A stretch of 64,000 bases of DNA from Arthrobacter sp. ISL-95. Lineage in GTDB: Bacteria; Actinomycetota; Actinomycetes; Actinomycetales; Micrococcaceae. Of this stretch, positions 33,503 through 42,747 are shown in pieces. Numbering within the stretch: the first letter of the stretch is position 1; every line of letters begins with the position of its first letter. Location of the stretch: contig NZ_JAGGPR010000005.1 in NCBI RefSeq assembly GCF_018613695.1, positions 431,571 through 495,570 of the forward strand. The letters are read 5' to 3'. The translations under genes and the position numbers were made by a program. A model generated the notes under the pieces. That model was not told the DNA's origin. It did not search any database and saw nothing but the letters and a program-made list of their open reading frames with translations.

Positions 33503-34203
33503 CCGTTGAAAATAACGAAAAGGACGTTCAGGTGACTGAAGCTGTAGCTGCTGAAGCAACTGAGACCGCACCCGCTACCGATGACCGCCGCGGCGGACGT
33601 CGTGGCGAGCGCGGCGACCGTGGCCAAGGCCGCGGCGACCGTGGCGGCCGTGGTGGCCGCGACGGCGGTCGTGAGGCTGAGAAGAGCCAGTTCGTAGAGC
33701 GCGTTGTCACCATCAACCGCGTTGCCAAGGTCGTCAAGGGTGGTCGTCGCTTCAGCTTCACCGCTCTCGTCGTCGTCGGTGACGGCAACGGTATGGTCGG
33801 CGTCGGCTACGGCAAGGCCAAGGAAGTTCCCGCGGCTATCGCAAAGGGCGTTGAAGAGGCCAAGAAGTCCTTCTTCCGCGTTCCCCGCGTTGGCAGCACC
33901 ATCCCGCACCGCGTGCAGGGTGAGGCCGCTGCAGGCGTAGTCCTGCTGCGTCCGGCTTCCGCCGGTACCGGTGTTATCGCCGGTGGTCCGGTCCGCGCGG
34001 TACTGGAGTGCGTGGGTATCCATGACATCCTCTCCAAGTCGCTCGGTTCCTCAAACGCGATCAACATCGTTCACGCGACTGTTGCCGCTCTGAAGCAGCT
34101 CGAAGAGCCCGCTTCCGTGGCTGCCCGCCGTGGCCTGCCGCTGGACGAGGTTGCTCCCGCTGCTCTGGTGCGCGCGCTCCAGAACCAGAAGGCAGGTGTT
34201 TAG
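33499..34203 (+). CDS. rpsE: 30S ribosomal protein S5 (uS5), Arg/Gly-rich N-terminal extension
   Basis: 234 residues; fidelity and mRNA-unwinding protein. The normal S5 begins near [20 protein letters not shown] (about residue 56). Before it lies an extension with an acidic Ala/Thr/Glu part, then an RGG-like segment ([20 protein letters not shown]). GTG 33499 overlaps the rplR stop; an internal GTG at 33532 would give a slightly shorter form. The spectinomycin-loop region ([20 protein letters not shown]) looks wild-type. Confidence 0.96.
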   Translation: MTVENNEKDVQVTEAVAAEATETAPATDDRRGGRRGERGDRGQGRGDRGGRGGRDGGREAEKSQFVERVVTINRVAKVVKGGRRFSFTALVVVGDGNGMVGVGYGKAKEVPAAIAKGVEEAKKSFFRVPRVGSTIPHRVQGEAAAGVVLLRPASAGTGVIAGGPVRAVLECVGIHDILSKSLGSSNAINIVHATVAALKQLEEPASVAARRGLPLDEVAPAALVRALQNQKAGV

Positions 34204-34205
34204 TC

Positions 34206-34412
34206 ATGGCTAAGAACCTGACTCCCTCCGACGCCAAGTTGGAGATCACCCAGATCAAGGGCGTCATTGGCGCCAAGCAGAACCAGAAGGCTACCCTTCG
34301 GTCCCTCGGCCTGAAGCGCATCGGACACACTGTTGTCCGCAACGCTGACGCCGTGACCGTTGGCATGCTGAACACGGTTCCGCACCTCGTGAATGTAGAG
34401 GAGGCGAAGTAA
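34206..34412 (+). CDS. rpmD: 50S ribosomal protein L30 (uL30)
   Basis: 68 residues; small late-assembly protein. [20 protein letters not shown] and [17 protein letters not shown] match the family. Starts 3 bases after rpsE; its TAA overlaps the ATG of rplO (TAATG). Confidence 0.97.
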   Translation: MAKNLTPSDAKLEITQIKGVIGAKQNQKATLRSLGLKRIGHTVVRNADAVTVGMLNTVPHLVNVEEAK

Positions 34413-34894
34413 TGGCAGAGAACAAGACCGCCGAAGAGACTGCTGAGAAGCAGCACGCTCTGAAGGTCCACCACCTGCGCCCCGCCCCGGGTGCCAAGAC
34501 CGCCAAGACCCGTGTTGGTCGTGGTGAAGGCTCCAAGGGTAAGACCGCTGGTCGTGGTACCAAGGGTACGAAGGCCCGCTACCAGGTAAAGGCTGGCTTT
34601 GCCGGCGGCCAGCTGCCGCTGCACATGCGCCTGCCGAAGCTGCGCGGCTTCAAGAACCCGTTCCGGGTTGAGTTCCAGGTTGTCAACCTGGAGAAGCTCA
34701 ACGAGCTGTTCCCGGAAGGTGGCGTTGTCACCGTCGAGTCCCTGGTTGAGAAGGGTGCCGTTCGCAAGAACCAGCCCGTCAAGGTGCTGGGCACCGGCGA
34801 CATCACCGTCAAGGTTGACGTCACCGCCCACGCATTCTCTTCCAGCGCTTCGGAAAAGATTGCTGCAGCAGGCGGAAGCACCACTGCTCTCTAA
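34412..34894 (+). CDS. rplO: 50S ribosomal protein L15 (uL15)
   Basis: 160 residues; late 50S assembly protein. After a short acidic N-terminal extension ([14 protein letters not shown]) the canonical [20 protein letters not shown] appears, then [20 protein letters not shown]. Last gene of the spc ribosomal block: an intrinsic terminator separates it from secY. Confidence 0.97.
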   Translation: MAENKTAEETAEKQHALKVHHLRPAPGAKTAKTRVGRGEGSKGKTAGRGTKGTKARYQVKAGFAGGQLPLHMRLPKLRGFKNPFRVEFQVVNLEKLNELFPEGGVVTVESLVEKGAVRKNQPVKVLGTGDITVKVDVTAHAFSSSASEKIAAAGGSTTAL

Positions 34895-34920
34895 GAGCCA
34901 GTGGGGCAAACGCCCGTTGT

Positions 34921-34969
34921 AAAACGATCCCGGTATGCGGGGCTTCGGCCCTGTATACCGGGATTTTTT
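34921..34969 (+). terminator. Terminator between rplO and secY
   Basis: ATCCCGGTAT (34927 on) pairs with ATACCGGGAT (to 34964), enclosing GGGGC-TTCG-GCCCT, followed by six T. It makes secY transcriptionally separate from the ribosomal genes. Confidence 0.92.
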
Positions 34970-35014
34970 GCGTGATTGTTGACTCTCGATTATTCCGACG
35001 GCGTCACAAGCGGT

Positions 35015-35020
35015 TAGACT
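35015..35020 (+). promoter_or_regulatory. Predicted secY -10
   Basis: TAGACT, the same hexamer seen before tuf, rpsL and truA, lies about 60 bases before the secY start and just after the terminator. The -35 is weak (TTCCGA, 16-base spacer). Confidence 0.4.
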
Positions 35021-35079
35021 CGGTTGTTGGGTTTCATTGAGCCCGATCACATCCTTGTACTTTCTACTCAGGAGGACGC

Positions 35080-36390
35080 TTGCTAAGCGCATTCGGCCGG
35101 GCGTTTCGGACGCCTGATTTGCGACGCAAGTTGTTGTTCACGCTGGGAATCATCACAATCTTCCGCTTGGGAGCTTTCATCCCCTCGCCTGGTGTGAACT
35201 ACCAGAATGTCCAGCAATGCTTGAACACTGATGCCACCTCGCAAGGCATCTACCAGCTGGTGAACTTGTTCAGCGGCGGCGCGTTGCTGCAGGTTTCAGT
35301 GTTTGCCCTGGGCATCATGCCCTACATCACAGCGAGCATCATCGTGCAGCTGCTCCGGGTGGTCATTCCCCGGTTCCAGCAGCTTTACGAAGAGGGCGCC
35401 TCCGGTCAGTCAAAGTTGACGCAGTACACCCGGTACCTCACCATTGCTCTCGGCCTGCTGAACGCCACAACATTGGTGTCGCTTGCCCGGTCCGGCCAGT
35501 TGCTCCCTGGCTGCAACCTGCCCATCATTCCTGATGAGAGCATCATTACCACCATCCTCATCATCATCACGCTGACGGCCGGCACCGGCCTCATCATGTG
35601 GATGGGCGAGCTGGTCACCGAAAAGGGTGTGGGCAACGGCATGTCGCTGCTGATCTTCACCTCCATCGCTGCAAGCTTCCCCGGCTCGCTGGGCTCCATC
35701 TGGGAATCCAAGGGTCCGGGCACTTTCTTCACTGTCCTCGCCGTCGGCCTGCTTACGGTGGCCCTGGTGGTCTTCGTGGAGCAGTCCCAGCGCCGTGTTC
35801 CGGTTCAGTACGCCAAGCGTATGATCGGACGCCGCACAGTGGGTGGCACCAGTACGTACATCCCCATCAAGGTGAACATGGCCGGCGTCGTGCCCGTCAT
35901 CTTCGCGTCCTCCATGCTGTACCTGCCCGGACTGATTTCGCAGTTCAACCAGCCGGCGCCAGGGGAGCAAATGGCCCCGTGGGTTGAGTGGATCAACAAC
36001 AACCTCACCCGTGGCGACCACCCCATTTACATGGCACTGTATTTCGCCATGATTGTGTTCTTCACCTACTTCTACGTAGCCATCACCTTCAACCCTGAAG
36101 AAGTGTCGGACAACATGAAGAAGTACGGCGGGTTTATTCCGGGCATCCGGGCGGGTAAACCGACCGCGGACTACCTGCAGTACGTGCTTTCCAGGATCAC
36201 CTTGCCCGGAGCCCTTTACCTGGGCTTCGTGGCGTTGATTCCTTTGGTTGCACTCGTCCTGATCAACGCCAACCAGAACTTCCCGTTCGGTGGCACGTCG
36301 ATTCTGATCATGGTGGGTGTTGGCCTGGAGACCGTCAAGCAGATTGATGCGCAGCTACAACAACGTCACTACGAAGGGCTTTTGCGATGA
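35080..36390 (+). CDS. secY: Preprotein translocase subunit SecY
   Basis: 436 residues; ten-helix channel of the Sec translocon in the cytoplasmic membrane. TTG 35080 follows GGAGG by 4 bases. Start LSAFGRAFRTPDLRRKLLFT, plug/helix-2 region LFSGGALLQVSVFALGIMPY, and the ribosome/SecA loop QQLYEEGASGQSKLTQYTRY are typical. Its stop overlaps the adk ATG (ATGA). Confidence 0.98.
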   Translation: MLSAFGRAFRTPDLRRKLLFTLGIITIFRLGAFIPSPGVNYQNVQQCLNTDATSQGIYQLVNLFSGGALLQVSVFALGIMPYITASIIVQLLRVVIPRFQQLYEEGASGQSKLTQYTRYLTIALGLLNATTLVSLARSGQLLPGCNLPIIPDESIITTILIIITLTAGTGLIMWMGELVTEKGVGNGMSLLIFTSIAASFPGSLGSIWESKGPGTFFTVLAVGLLTVALVVFVEQSQRRVPVQYAKRMIGRRTVGGTSTYIPIKVNMAGVVPVIFASSMLYLPGLISQFNQPAPGEQMAPWVEWINNNLTRGDHPIYMALYFAMIVFFTYFYVAITFNPEEVSDNMKKYGGFIPGIRAGKPTADYLQYVLSRITLPGALYLGFVALIPLVALVLINANQNFPFGGTSILIMVGVGLETVKQIDAQLQQRHYEGLLR

Positions 36391-36965
36391 CGAGAATGCT
36401 GATCATTGGACCTCCCGGTTCGGGCAAGGGAACACAGGCCGAGCGGATTTCCGAACGCCTCGGCGTAGTCGCCATCTCCACCGGCGACATCTTCCGCGCC
36501 AACGTCAAGGGCGAAACGCCTTTGGGCCTTGAGGCCAAGAAGTACATGGACGCCGGCGACTTCGTTCCGGACAGCGTCACGAACAACATGGTTCGCGATC
36601 GCCTGAGCCAGAGCGACGTCGAGAACGGCTTCCTGCTGGACGGTTACCCGCGCACCACCGCGCAGGTTGACTACCTGGACCAGATCCTTGCTGAGGGTGA
36701 GCAGGAGCTCGACGTCGTGCTCCAGCTGACGGCTGACGACGAAGAACTGGTAGCTCGTCTTCTCGGCCGTGCCAAGGAAACTGGCCGCTCGGACGACAAC
36801 GAAACCGTCATCCGGCACCGCCTGAATCTTTACCACGAGCAGACCGAGGCAGTTGTGGCCAAGTACGCCGAGCGTGGCATTCTCACGCAGGTTGATGGCA
36901 TCGGTGGTATCGATGAAGTTACCGACCGCGTGTTGACGGCTATCGAGTCAGCCAAGGCCGTTTAG
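36387..36965 (+). CDS. adk: Adenylate kinase, short-lid form
   Basis: Converts ATP plus AMP to two ADP. 192 residues with P-loop GPPGSGKGT (8-16), AMP site STGDIFRANV, and DGYPRTTAQ. The lid is short and lacks the zinc-binding cysteines of long forms, as usual in actinobacteria. Coupled to secY by a 4-base overlap and ended by a terminator. Confidence 0.97.
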   Translation: MTRMLIIGPPGSGKGTQAERISERLGVVAISTGDIFRANVKGETPLGLEAKKYMDAGDFVPDSVTNNMVRDRLSQSDVENGFLLDGYPRTTAQVDYLDQILAEGEQELDVVLQLTADDEELVARLLGRAKETGRSDDNETVIRHRLNLYHEQTEAVVAKYAERGILTQVDGIGGIDEVTDRVLTAIESAKAV

Positions 36966-37005
36966 TAGTTCTCCAGATAGCCGGGTCTACCGGCGCTGGA
37001 GTGAG

Positions 37006-37044
37006 GGGTGTGTCCCGTACCGTGAGTGCGGGACACACCCTTTT
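37006..37044 (+). terminator. adk terminator
   Basis: GGGTGTGTCCCGTAC / GTGCGGGACACACCC, loop CGTGA, followed by TTTTCCTTTTCC. Confidence 0.92.
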
Positions 37045-37149
37045 CCTTTTCCATCCTGAATTTCAATTTCGACCATGCTCCCCGGTACGGGAAAATGGTT
37101 GAAGCATGGGGCCCGATTGGCCTCTACAGCAAACCTTCCAGAGGAGATC

Positions 37150-37977
37150 ATGGCGTTCGGTCAGCCCCGCATTGAATACAAAACCAACGAGCAGATGCGC
37201 ACCATGCACCAGGCTGGCCTTGTCCTGAGCCGTGCACTCGACGCTGCCGTTGCGGCGGCCAAGCCGGGTGTCACTACCAAGGACCTGGACGACGTCTTCG
37301 CCGCGGTGCTCAATGATGCTGGAGCGAAGTCGAACTTTTTGGGTTACCACGGCTTCCCGGCCACGATCTGCACCTCGGTCAACGAGGAAGTGGTCCACGG
37401 CATCCCGGGCGGCAAGGTCCTCCACGACGGCGACATCATCTCCATTGATGGCGGCTGCATAGTTGACGGCTGGCATTCCGACTCCGCCAGGACCGTGATT
37501 GTTGGCAACGCCGATCCGGAAGACCAGCGTCTCTCCGACGTCACCGAAGCAGCCATGTGGCGCGGCATCGCAGCCCTCGCCAAAGGCAAGTTTGTGGGAG
37601 ACATCGGAAACGCGATTGACGACTACGTGTCATCTGTCCAGGGAAAGCCGTTGGGCATCCTGGAGGACTACGTGGGGCATGGCATTGGCTCAGAGATGCA
37701 CATGGCGCCCGACGTTTTGAACTACCGGACCGGCCACCGCGGCCCCAAGATCCGCCCCGGCCTGTGCCTGGCCATTGAACCCATGCTGGTCCGGGGTGAC
37801 ATTGAGACCGCAACCCTCGACGACGACTGGACCGTAGTGACTACTGACGGTAAGCGTTCCTGCCAGTGGGAGCATTCCGTGGCTGTTCATGACAAAGGCA
37901 TCTGGGTCTTGTCCGCCCCGGACGGAGGGGCCAAGCAGTTGGCACCGCTCGGCGTCGTGCCCGTTCCCATCCCGTAA
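37150..37977 (+). CDS. map: Type I methionine aminopeptidase
   Basis: Removes initiator methionine from new proteins. 275 residues from ATG 37150, preceded by GAGGAGATC; an earlier in-frame ATG at 37075 overlaps promoter-like DNA and is rejected. Metal-site segments are visible: DGGCIVDGWHSDSARTV (two Asp), GHGIGSEMHMAP (His), AIEPMLVRGD (Glu) and QWEHSVAV (Glu). It ends at a bidirectional terminator. In many bacteria infA follows directly; here about 4.7 kb of other genes intervene. Confidence 0.97.
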   Translation: MAFGQPRIEYKTNEQMRTMHQAGLVLSRALDAAVAAAKPGVTTKDLDDVFAAVLNDAGAKSNFLGYHGFPATICTSVNEEVVHGIPGGKVLHDGDIISIDGGCIVDGWHSDSARTVIVGNADPEDQRLSDVTEAAMWRGIAALAKGKFVGDIGNAIDDYVSSVQGKPLGILEDYVGHGIGSEMHMAPDVLNYRTGHRGPKIRPGLCLAIEPMLVRGDIETATLDDDWTVVTTDGKRSCQWEHSVAVHDKGIWVLSAPDGGAKQLAPLGVVPVPIP

Positions 37978-37984
37978 CTCCTGC

Positions 37985-38025
37985 AAAGAAGAGCTGGGCT
38001 ACTGACGTAGCCCAGCTCTTCTTTT
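37985..38025. terminator. Bidirectional terminator between map and ugpB-like gene
   Basis: A perfect 17-bp stem, AAAGAAGAGCTGGGCTA / TAGCCCAGCTCTTCTTT, loop CTGACG, with A/T runs at both ends serving both convergent genes. Confidence 0.95.
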
Positions 38026-38038
38026 AACAGGGTGGCAG

Positions 38039-39385
38039 TTACGCCTTCAGCTTGGGCTTCACATCCTTGGTGTAAATGCCCTCAAGGGTTTTCTTCAGCT
38101 CGGTCATGGTTGTCTGGACGTCGCCTTGTTGCGTCAGGATCTTGGCGGCCGACTTGGCCATTTCCTGATCGGCGCCGGGCAGGAACACGCGGGCGTTGTC
38201 CTGGACCTTGGTTGCTGCCAGCTGGTCCATGGCCGTCTTGATTTGCGGTGTTGCTGCAAGAACCGCCGACATGTCAGCCGAGAGCCTGGTGGGCATGTAG
38301 CCGGTGGCTGCTGAAAAAGCGGCCGTGTTCTCCGGCTCGGTCATGAATTTGAGGAACGTCGCTGCGGCCAATTGTTCTTCCTTGCTGATTCCGCTGGGGA
38401 TGCCCAGGCCGGCGCCGCCCGTGGGGCAGACGCCGCTGGGCGCCTCAGGGCCGCCGGGCAGGAATCCGACGCCGACGTTGAACTTGGCCGCCTTCAGGAC
38501 GCCAAGCAAGGAGCCAGTGGAGGAGATAGTGGACGAGGTGATCCCGGCGGCGAAGTCGTCTGCTGCCTCCTTGGAAGAGACGCCGGCCCAACCGTCCTTA
38601 TAGATGGAATCCTGTGCCCACTGGAGCGCGGCCACGGACTGGGGAGAATCGCAGGTGATGTCCCAATCCCTTGACCAGCTGCCGCCCCAACCCCACAGGT
38701 TGTTCTGCAGAGTCCAGCCTGCGTAACCGGCCAGGGCAGGGTAGATGTAGGCGTACTGCGCACCGGAGGTGGCCTTGAGCTTTGACGCCCACTCTGCGAA
38801 CTCTTGCCACGTAGCCGGTGCACGGTCCGGAAGTCCGGCGGCCTTGAAATGGTCCTTGTTGTAGTAGAACAGCGGCGTGGACCGGCCGTAGGGGAGAGCC
38901 CACTGCTTGTCCTCGTACTTGTAGTCATCCACCAGCGACTTCTGGAAGTCATCGATTTTGATGTCCAGCTGCTTCACCAGGCCATCGATGGGAATGATGC
39001 TTCCGTTCGAGTAGTAGCGGAACCACCAGACATCCGAGAGGACCACCAGCCCGGGCAGGCCAGTCTTGGCTGCCTGGGACGTCTGGAACTTTTGGGCGAT
39101 CTCTTCATAGTTGGCGCCGGCCGTCACCAGGTTGACCTTGATGTCAGGGAATTTGGCGTGGAACTTCTCGATGATCGCCTTCTCAACGTCCTGGGATTTG
39201 CCCGGGTGGTTGGTCCAGAAATCAATGGAGCTGGCGGGCTTTACGCCGCTGAAGTCGATCGTTGCAGTGTCGACGGCGTCTGCCGTGCCCGCCGTCGACG
39301 GCCCGCCGCAAGCGGCGAGGGCCGCAGCTCCGGCTCCGAGGCCTGCCAGACCCAGGAAATGGCGGCGGTCAAGGTTAGTGCGCAT
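38039..39385 (-). CDS. ugpB: ABC importer substrate-binding lipoprotein, UgpB-like
   Basis: 448 residues. N-terminus MRTNLDRRHFLGLAGLGAG then LAAC with lipid-anchor Cys26; the twin arginines (7-8) suggest Tat export. The mature part resembles the mycobacterial UgpB glycerophosphodiester receptor from memory: YGRSTPLFYYNKDHFKAAGL, SSTGSLLGVLKAA and CPTGGAGLGIP. Related proteins bind sn-glycerol-3-phosphate or sugars, so the ligand is not certain. ATG 39385 has AGAGGAAA upstream. Third gene of the minus-strand ugpA-ugpE-ugpB set; no ATPase gene lies nearby. Confidence 0.85.
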   Translation of the reverse strand: MRTNLDRRHFLGLAGLGAGAAALAACGGPSTAGTADAVDTATIDFSGVKPASSIDFWTNHPGKSQDVEKAIIEKFHAKFPDIKVNLVTAGANYEEIAQKFQTSQAAKTGLPGLVVLSDVWWFRYYSNGSIIPIDGLVKQLDIKIDDFQKSLVDDYKYEDKQWALPYGRSTPLFYYNKDHFKAAGLPDRAPATWQEFAEWASKLKATSGAQYAYIYPALAGYAGWTLQNNLWGWGGSWSRDWDITCDSPQSVAALQWAQDSIYKDGWAGVSSKEAADDFAAGITSSTISSTGSLLGVLKAAKFNVGVGFLPGGPEAPSGVCPTGGAGLGIPSGISKEEQLAAATFLKFMTEPENTAAFSAATGYMPTRLSADMSAVLAATPQIKTAMDQLAATKVQDNARVFLPGADQEMAKSAAKILTQQGDVQTTMTELKKTLEGIYTKDVKPKLKA

Positions 39386-39436
39386 GGTGTTTCCTCTCAA
39401 TAACTTTCTTCGATGCGAATGGTGCGTTTGGAGAAT

Positions 39437-40357
39437 TCAGCCGGTGACGCTGCCTTGGGTCAGCCCGGCAACGATGTAGCGCTGGAGCGCTGCGAACACC
39501 AGCAGGATGGGAACGATCACCAAAACTGCCCCGGCCATGAGGATTCCCCAGCCGGCGCCGTTGCCCTCGGAGTTTTGCAGCAGGGTCAGGCCCACGGGCA
39601 GAGTCATGGTTTCAGGGCGATCAGTGATGATGAGCGGCCAGATGTAGTCGTTCCATTCGCTGACCACCGTTACCAGCGCCACGGTGGCGATCGATGGCAC
39701 AGAGACCGGCACGATGATCTGCCACAGCCGCCGCCAATGGCCTGCTCCGTCGATTTCAGCTGCCTCCAGAATCGACGCCGGCAACGTCAGGAAGTGTTGG
39801 CGCAGCAGGAACGTGCCAAACGCCGTCCCCAAACCTGGCAGGATGATGCCCCACAGGGTGTTCTTCCCACCCATACCGGCGATCAGGATGTAATTGGGCA
39901 GGATGGACACTTGCGCGGGAACCATGAGTGCCACCAGGATCAGCACAAAAATCACGTTCTTGCACGGGAAGCGAACAAACACCAGCGCGTACGCCGTCAA
40001 GATCGCCAGAATGACCTTGATGGTGGAACCCACCGTTGTGACGATCAGGCTGTTGGCGAAGAACTGTGCGAACGGAACCGTAGTCATCGCTGTGGCGTAA
40101 TTTTCCAGGTTCAACGACTCGGGCAGGATCTTTAGGTCCATGGTGACGATCTCGCCGGGTTGCTTGAAGGAACTCAGCAACATCCAGAGCAGCGGCAGGA
40201 ACACCACCAGCGTGGCGATGATCAGCGGCACGTAGCCCATGGCGATGGTCTGGACGAAATTCGGTTTGGAGAAAGGGCGCGGAGGCTCATGCTTCATAGG
40301 TACCTGCACTGCCTCTTGCGGTGAATCAACGACGACGGCGGTTGAGGGCGCGCTCAT
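39437..40357 (-). CDS. ugpE: ABC importer permease, UgpE-like
   Basis: 306 residues, about six membrane helices after a 35-residue cytoplasmic start. The ATPase-contact EAA loop is EAAEIDGAGHWRRLWQIIVP. Belongs to the MalG/UgpE family for carbohydrates and glycerophosphodiesters. Its ATG overlaps the stop of the upstream permease (ATGA); 51 bases separate it from ugpB. Confidence 0.88.
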   Translation of the reverse strand: MSAPSTAVVVDSPQEAVQVPMKHEPPRPFSKPNFVQTIAMGYVPLIIATLVVFLPLLWMLLSSFKQPGEIVTMDLKILPESLNLENYATAMTTVPFAQFFANSLIVTTVGSTIKVILAILTAYALVFVRFPCKNVIFVLILVALMVPAQVSILPNYILIAGMGGKNTLWGIILPGLGTAFGTFLLRQHFLTLPASILEAAEIDGAGHWRRLWQIIVPVSVPSIATVALVTVVSEWNDYIWPLIITDRPETMTLPVGLTLLQNSEGNGAGWGILMAGAVLVIVPILLVFAALQRYIVAGLTQGSVTG

Positions 40358-41340
40358 GAGTAGTGGACCTTTCGCTCTACGAACCGCAGTTGAAGAACAG
40401 TGACGATCAGCAGAATCGCGAAGAGAATCACCGAAATCGCCGCAGAGTAGCCCGCCCGGTTATACGCGCCGAACGCCTGCAGGTACGCCTCATAGATCAA
40501 GGTGCTGGTGCCGTTGCCCAAGGGAGTCATGATGCGGATGAGGTCGAACGCCTGCAACGAGCTGAGCATGGTGGTGATCAGCAGGAAGAACGTTGTGGGG
40601 GAAAGCAGTGGCATGGAGATGGTGAAGAACCTGCGCGCATTGTTGGCCCCATCCAGCGCCGCGGCTTCCATGACGTCGCGGGGCAATGACTGCAGGCCGG
40701 CCAGGTAAACCACGGCGCAGTAGCCCAGGTTCTTCCAGACGTACACAGTGATCACCATCACCAGTGAAAGCTCGGGATCGTTGATCCACTGAGGGCTTTG
40801 TTGGCCAAGGCCACGCAGGATCCACGCAAGTACGCCATAGCCGGGATCGAAAATGAACAGCCACACCAAACCAACACCCACACCGGACAGCACATACGGT
40901 GCGAACACGGCAGACCGGGCAAACGTGGTGCCGCGAACCTTCGAATTCAAGGCCAAGGCAACCAACAGGCCAAGGACCATGGAACCGCCCACCGTCACCA
41001 GCGTGAAGATCGCTGTGGTCCCAAGGACCTTGGACGCATCCTCACCGGCGAAAAACGTGACGTAGTTTTGCAACCCCACCACCGTGGCTGAAGCCGAGCC
41101 GAGGGTCCAATCCAACGTCGAGTAGTAAATGTTGTTGATCAGTGGCCAGTAAGTGAACGTGCCGATCAACACCAAGTTCGGCGAAGCCATGGCCAGGAAC
41201 ACCAGGAAATCCCGGCGGCTCCGGCCGGACCAGCGCTTTCTATCCTGACCGGGCCTGGCAGCCGGGGCGGGAACCGAAGGCTCGGGCTCCGGCCTGTCTG
41301 CGGGCGCAGCACTGCTGCTGTGAATCTGTCGTGTAGTCAT
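40354..41340 (-). CDS. ugpA: ABC importer permease, UgpA-like
   Basis: 328 residues with a Pro/Ala-rich cytoplasmic start of about 40 residues, then six helices. EAA loop EAAALDGANNARRFFTISMP. MalF/UgpA family partner of the next gene. First gene of the three-gene minus-strand operon; its promoter should lie in 41341-41600, shared divergently with the S58 peptidase, where TATCGATA (41454-41461) is a possible palindromic site. Confidence 0.88.
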   Translation of the reverse strand: MTTRQIHSSSAAPADRPEPEPSVPAPAARPGQDRKRWSGRSRRDFLVFLAMASPNLVLIGTFTYWPLINNIYYSTLDWTLGSASATVVGLQNYVTFFAGEDASKVLGTTAIFTLVTVGGSMVLGLLVALALNSKVRGTTFARSAVFAPYVLSGVGVGLVWLFIFDPGYGVLAWILRGLGQQSPQWINDPELSLVMVITVYVWKNLGYCAVVYLAGLQSLPRDVMEAAALDGANNARRFFTISMPLLSPTTFFLLITTMLSSLQAFDLIRIMTPLGNGTSTLIYEAYLQAFGAYNRAGYSAAISVILFAILLIVTVLQLRFVERKVHYS

Positions 41341-41600
41341 GAGTCACTAACGGTTTCGGGCGAATGTGGGGCGCCAGCTCCCGGATCGGGGCGGCGGAGA
41401 CAGGCCTAGCTCACCACACCGAAAGCCAATGTTTGGGCCAAAACCGAACCCCTTATCGATAGTTGGCTTACACTTCCAAACCCGTTTACTCGGTGTTACT
41501 CGGGTGTTCGTACTTGAGGCCGGGCTCCCACTTGTTGCTATGCCTTGGGCCGCCCAGCCAACTGGCTTTCCGTTTTGGCTCACCAGTGGAGAATGGAGCG

Positions 41601-42551
41601 ATGAATTCGATCACCGATGTTGCCGGCATACGGGTAGGGCATGTGCAAAAGGTGGGGGAGGGGTGGTTGTCCGGGGTGACCGTGGTGCTTCCTCCCGTGG
41701 GGACAGTGGGGTCCGTGGATGTGCGCGGGGGAGGTCCTGGTACGCATGAGACGGACGCACTGGACCCGACCACCCTCGTGTCCATCGTTGATGCAGTTGT
41801 TCTTACCGGGGGCAGTGCGTTCGGGTTGGCCTCGGCTGGCGGAGCGCAGTTGTGGTGTGAGGAGGAGGGAAGAGGTTTTGCTGTTCCGGGGACGGTGGTG
41901 CCCATCGTGCCGGCGGCCGCTATCTTCGACCTCGGTCGGGGCGGCGATGTGAAAGCGCGACCCGACGCAGTCATGGGCTACCAGGCAGCCGCTGCAGCCT
42001 TCAACTCAGGTGACCATGCCGCCGTCGAGCGTGGAAATGTGGGTGCCGGAACCGGCGCCGTTGTTGCGCGGGGTCAGTTCAAGGGTGGGATTGGTACGTC
42101 GTCCATCACTCTTGATGGCGGGGTGATCGTTGGGGCCATAGCGGTGGTAAACGCGTTAGGGTCACCGGTGTTCAGCGGGGCGGGGCCTCAATCTTCTGCG
42201 GGAACGGTGGTTCCGCCGCAGGGGCTCAATACGACGCTTGTGGTGATTGCGACGAATGCGGTGCTGGATGTGGCCGAGTGTCAGCGGACTGCCAGTGCCG
42301 GGCATGCTGGGTTGGCGCGGGCGTTGGATCCGTCCCATACTTTGGTGGACGGTGACACCGTGTTCGCCTTGTCCACTGGCGCTGTCGAGCTTGACCGCAG
42401 TACTGAACAGGCGCGGCAAGTCTCGCTGATCACGCTGCAAAGCACAGCGGCGGAAGCCGTTCGACTGGCCATTCTGGATGGCGTCCTTGCGGCGGAAAGC
42501 GTCTCGACGGAGGCAGGTGACTTCCCGGCTTACCGGCCAGCGGGGGAGTGA
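41601..42551 (+). CDS. P1/S58-family peptidase (DmpA/NylC-like Ntn hydrolase)
   Basis: 316 residues. Members self-cleave to free an N-terminal nucleophile and act as aminopeptidases (DmpA) or amide-oligomer hydrolases (NylC). Start ITDVAGIRVGHVQ, the Gly-rich VLTGGSAFGLASAGG and VGAGTGAVVARGQFKGGIG are typical. The expected cleavage point is Asn210-Thr211 in GLNTTLVVIATNA, with Thr nucleophile as in NylC rather than Ser as in DmpA. ATG 41601 is chosen because the family start falls there; longer frames upstream are unlikely. Natural substrate unknown. Confidence 0.9.
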   Translation: MNSITDVAGIRVGHVQKVGEGWLSGVTVVLPPVGTVGSVDVRGGGPGTHETDALDPTTLVSIVDAVVLTGGSAFGLASAGGAQLWCEEEGRGFAVPGTVVPIVPAAAIFDLGRGGDVKARPDAVMGYQAAAAAFNSGDHAAVERGNVGAGTGAVVARGQFKGGIGTSSITLDGGVIVGAIAVVNALGSPVFSGAGPQSSAGTVVPPQGLNTTLVVIATNAVLDVAECQRTASAGHAGLARALDPSHTLVDGDTVFALSTGAVELDRSTEQARQVSLITLQSTAAEAVRLAILDGVLAAESVSTEAGDFPAYRPAGE

Positions 42552-42584
42552 CGGCTGTCGACAGGTGCGCTACCATAGACGGAT

Positions 42585-42613
42585 TTAACTTTCCGGCTTC
42601 ATTGGCGTAGAGT
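42585..42613 (+). promoter_or_regulatory. Predicted infA promoter
   Basis: TTAACT (42585-42590), 17 bases, TAGAGT (42608-42613), about 130 bases before infA. A second possible pair (GTGACG, 17 bases, TACCAT) lies at 42548-42576. Confidence 0.45.
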
Positions 42614-42747
42614 TATTTGTTGGTTGTCTGTGCAGCCACGCCCTTTTTAGTGTCGTGGTTCCAAGAGGGCCAAGCAAACAAAAAAACGTCCGCTGGATCT
42701 TCGGTGCCTAACTGAAGGACGGTGGCAAACAACAGTTAGCGGAGGAT

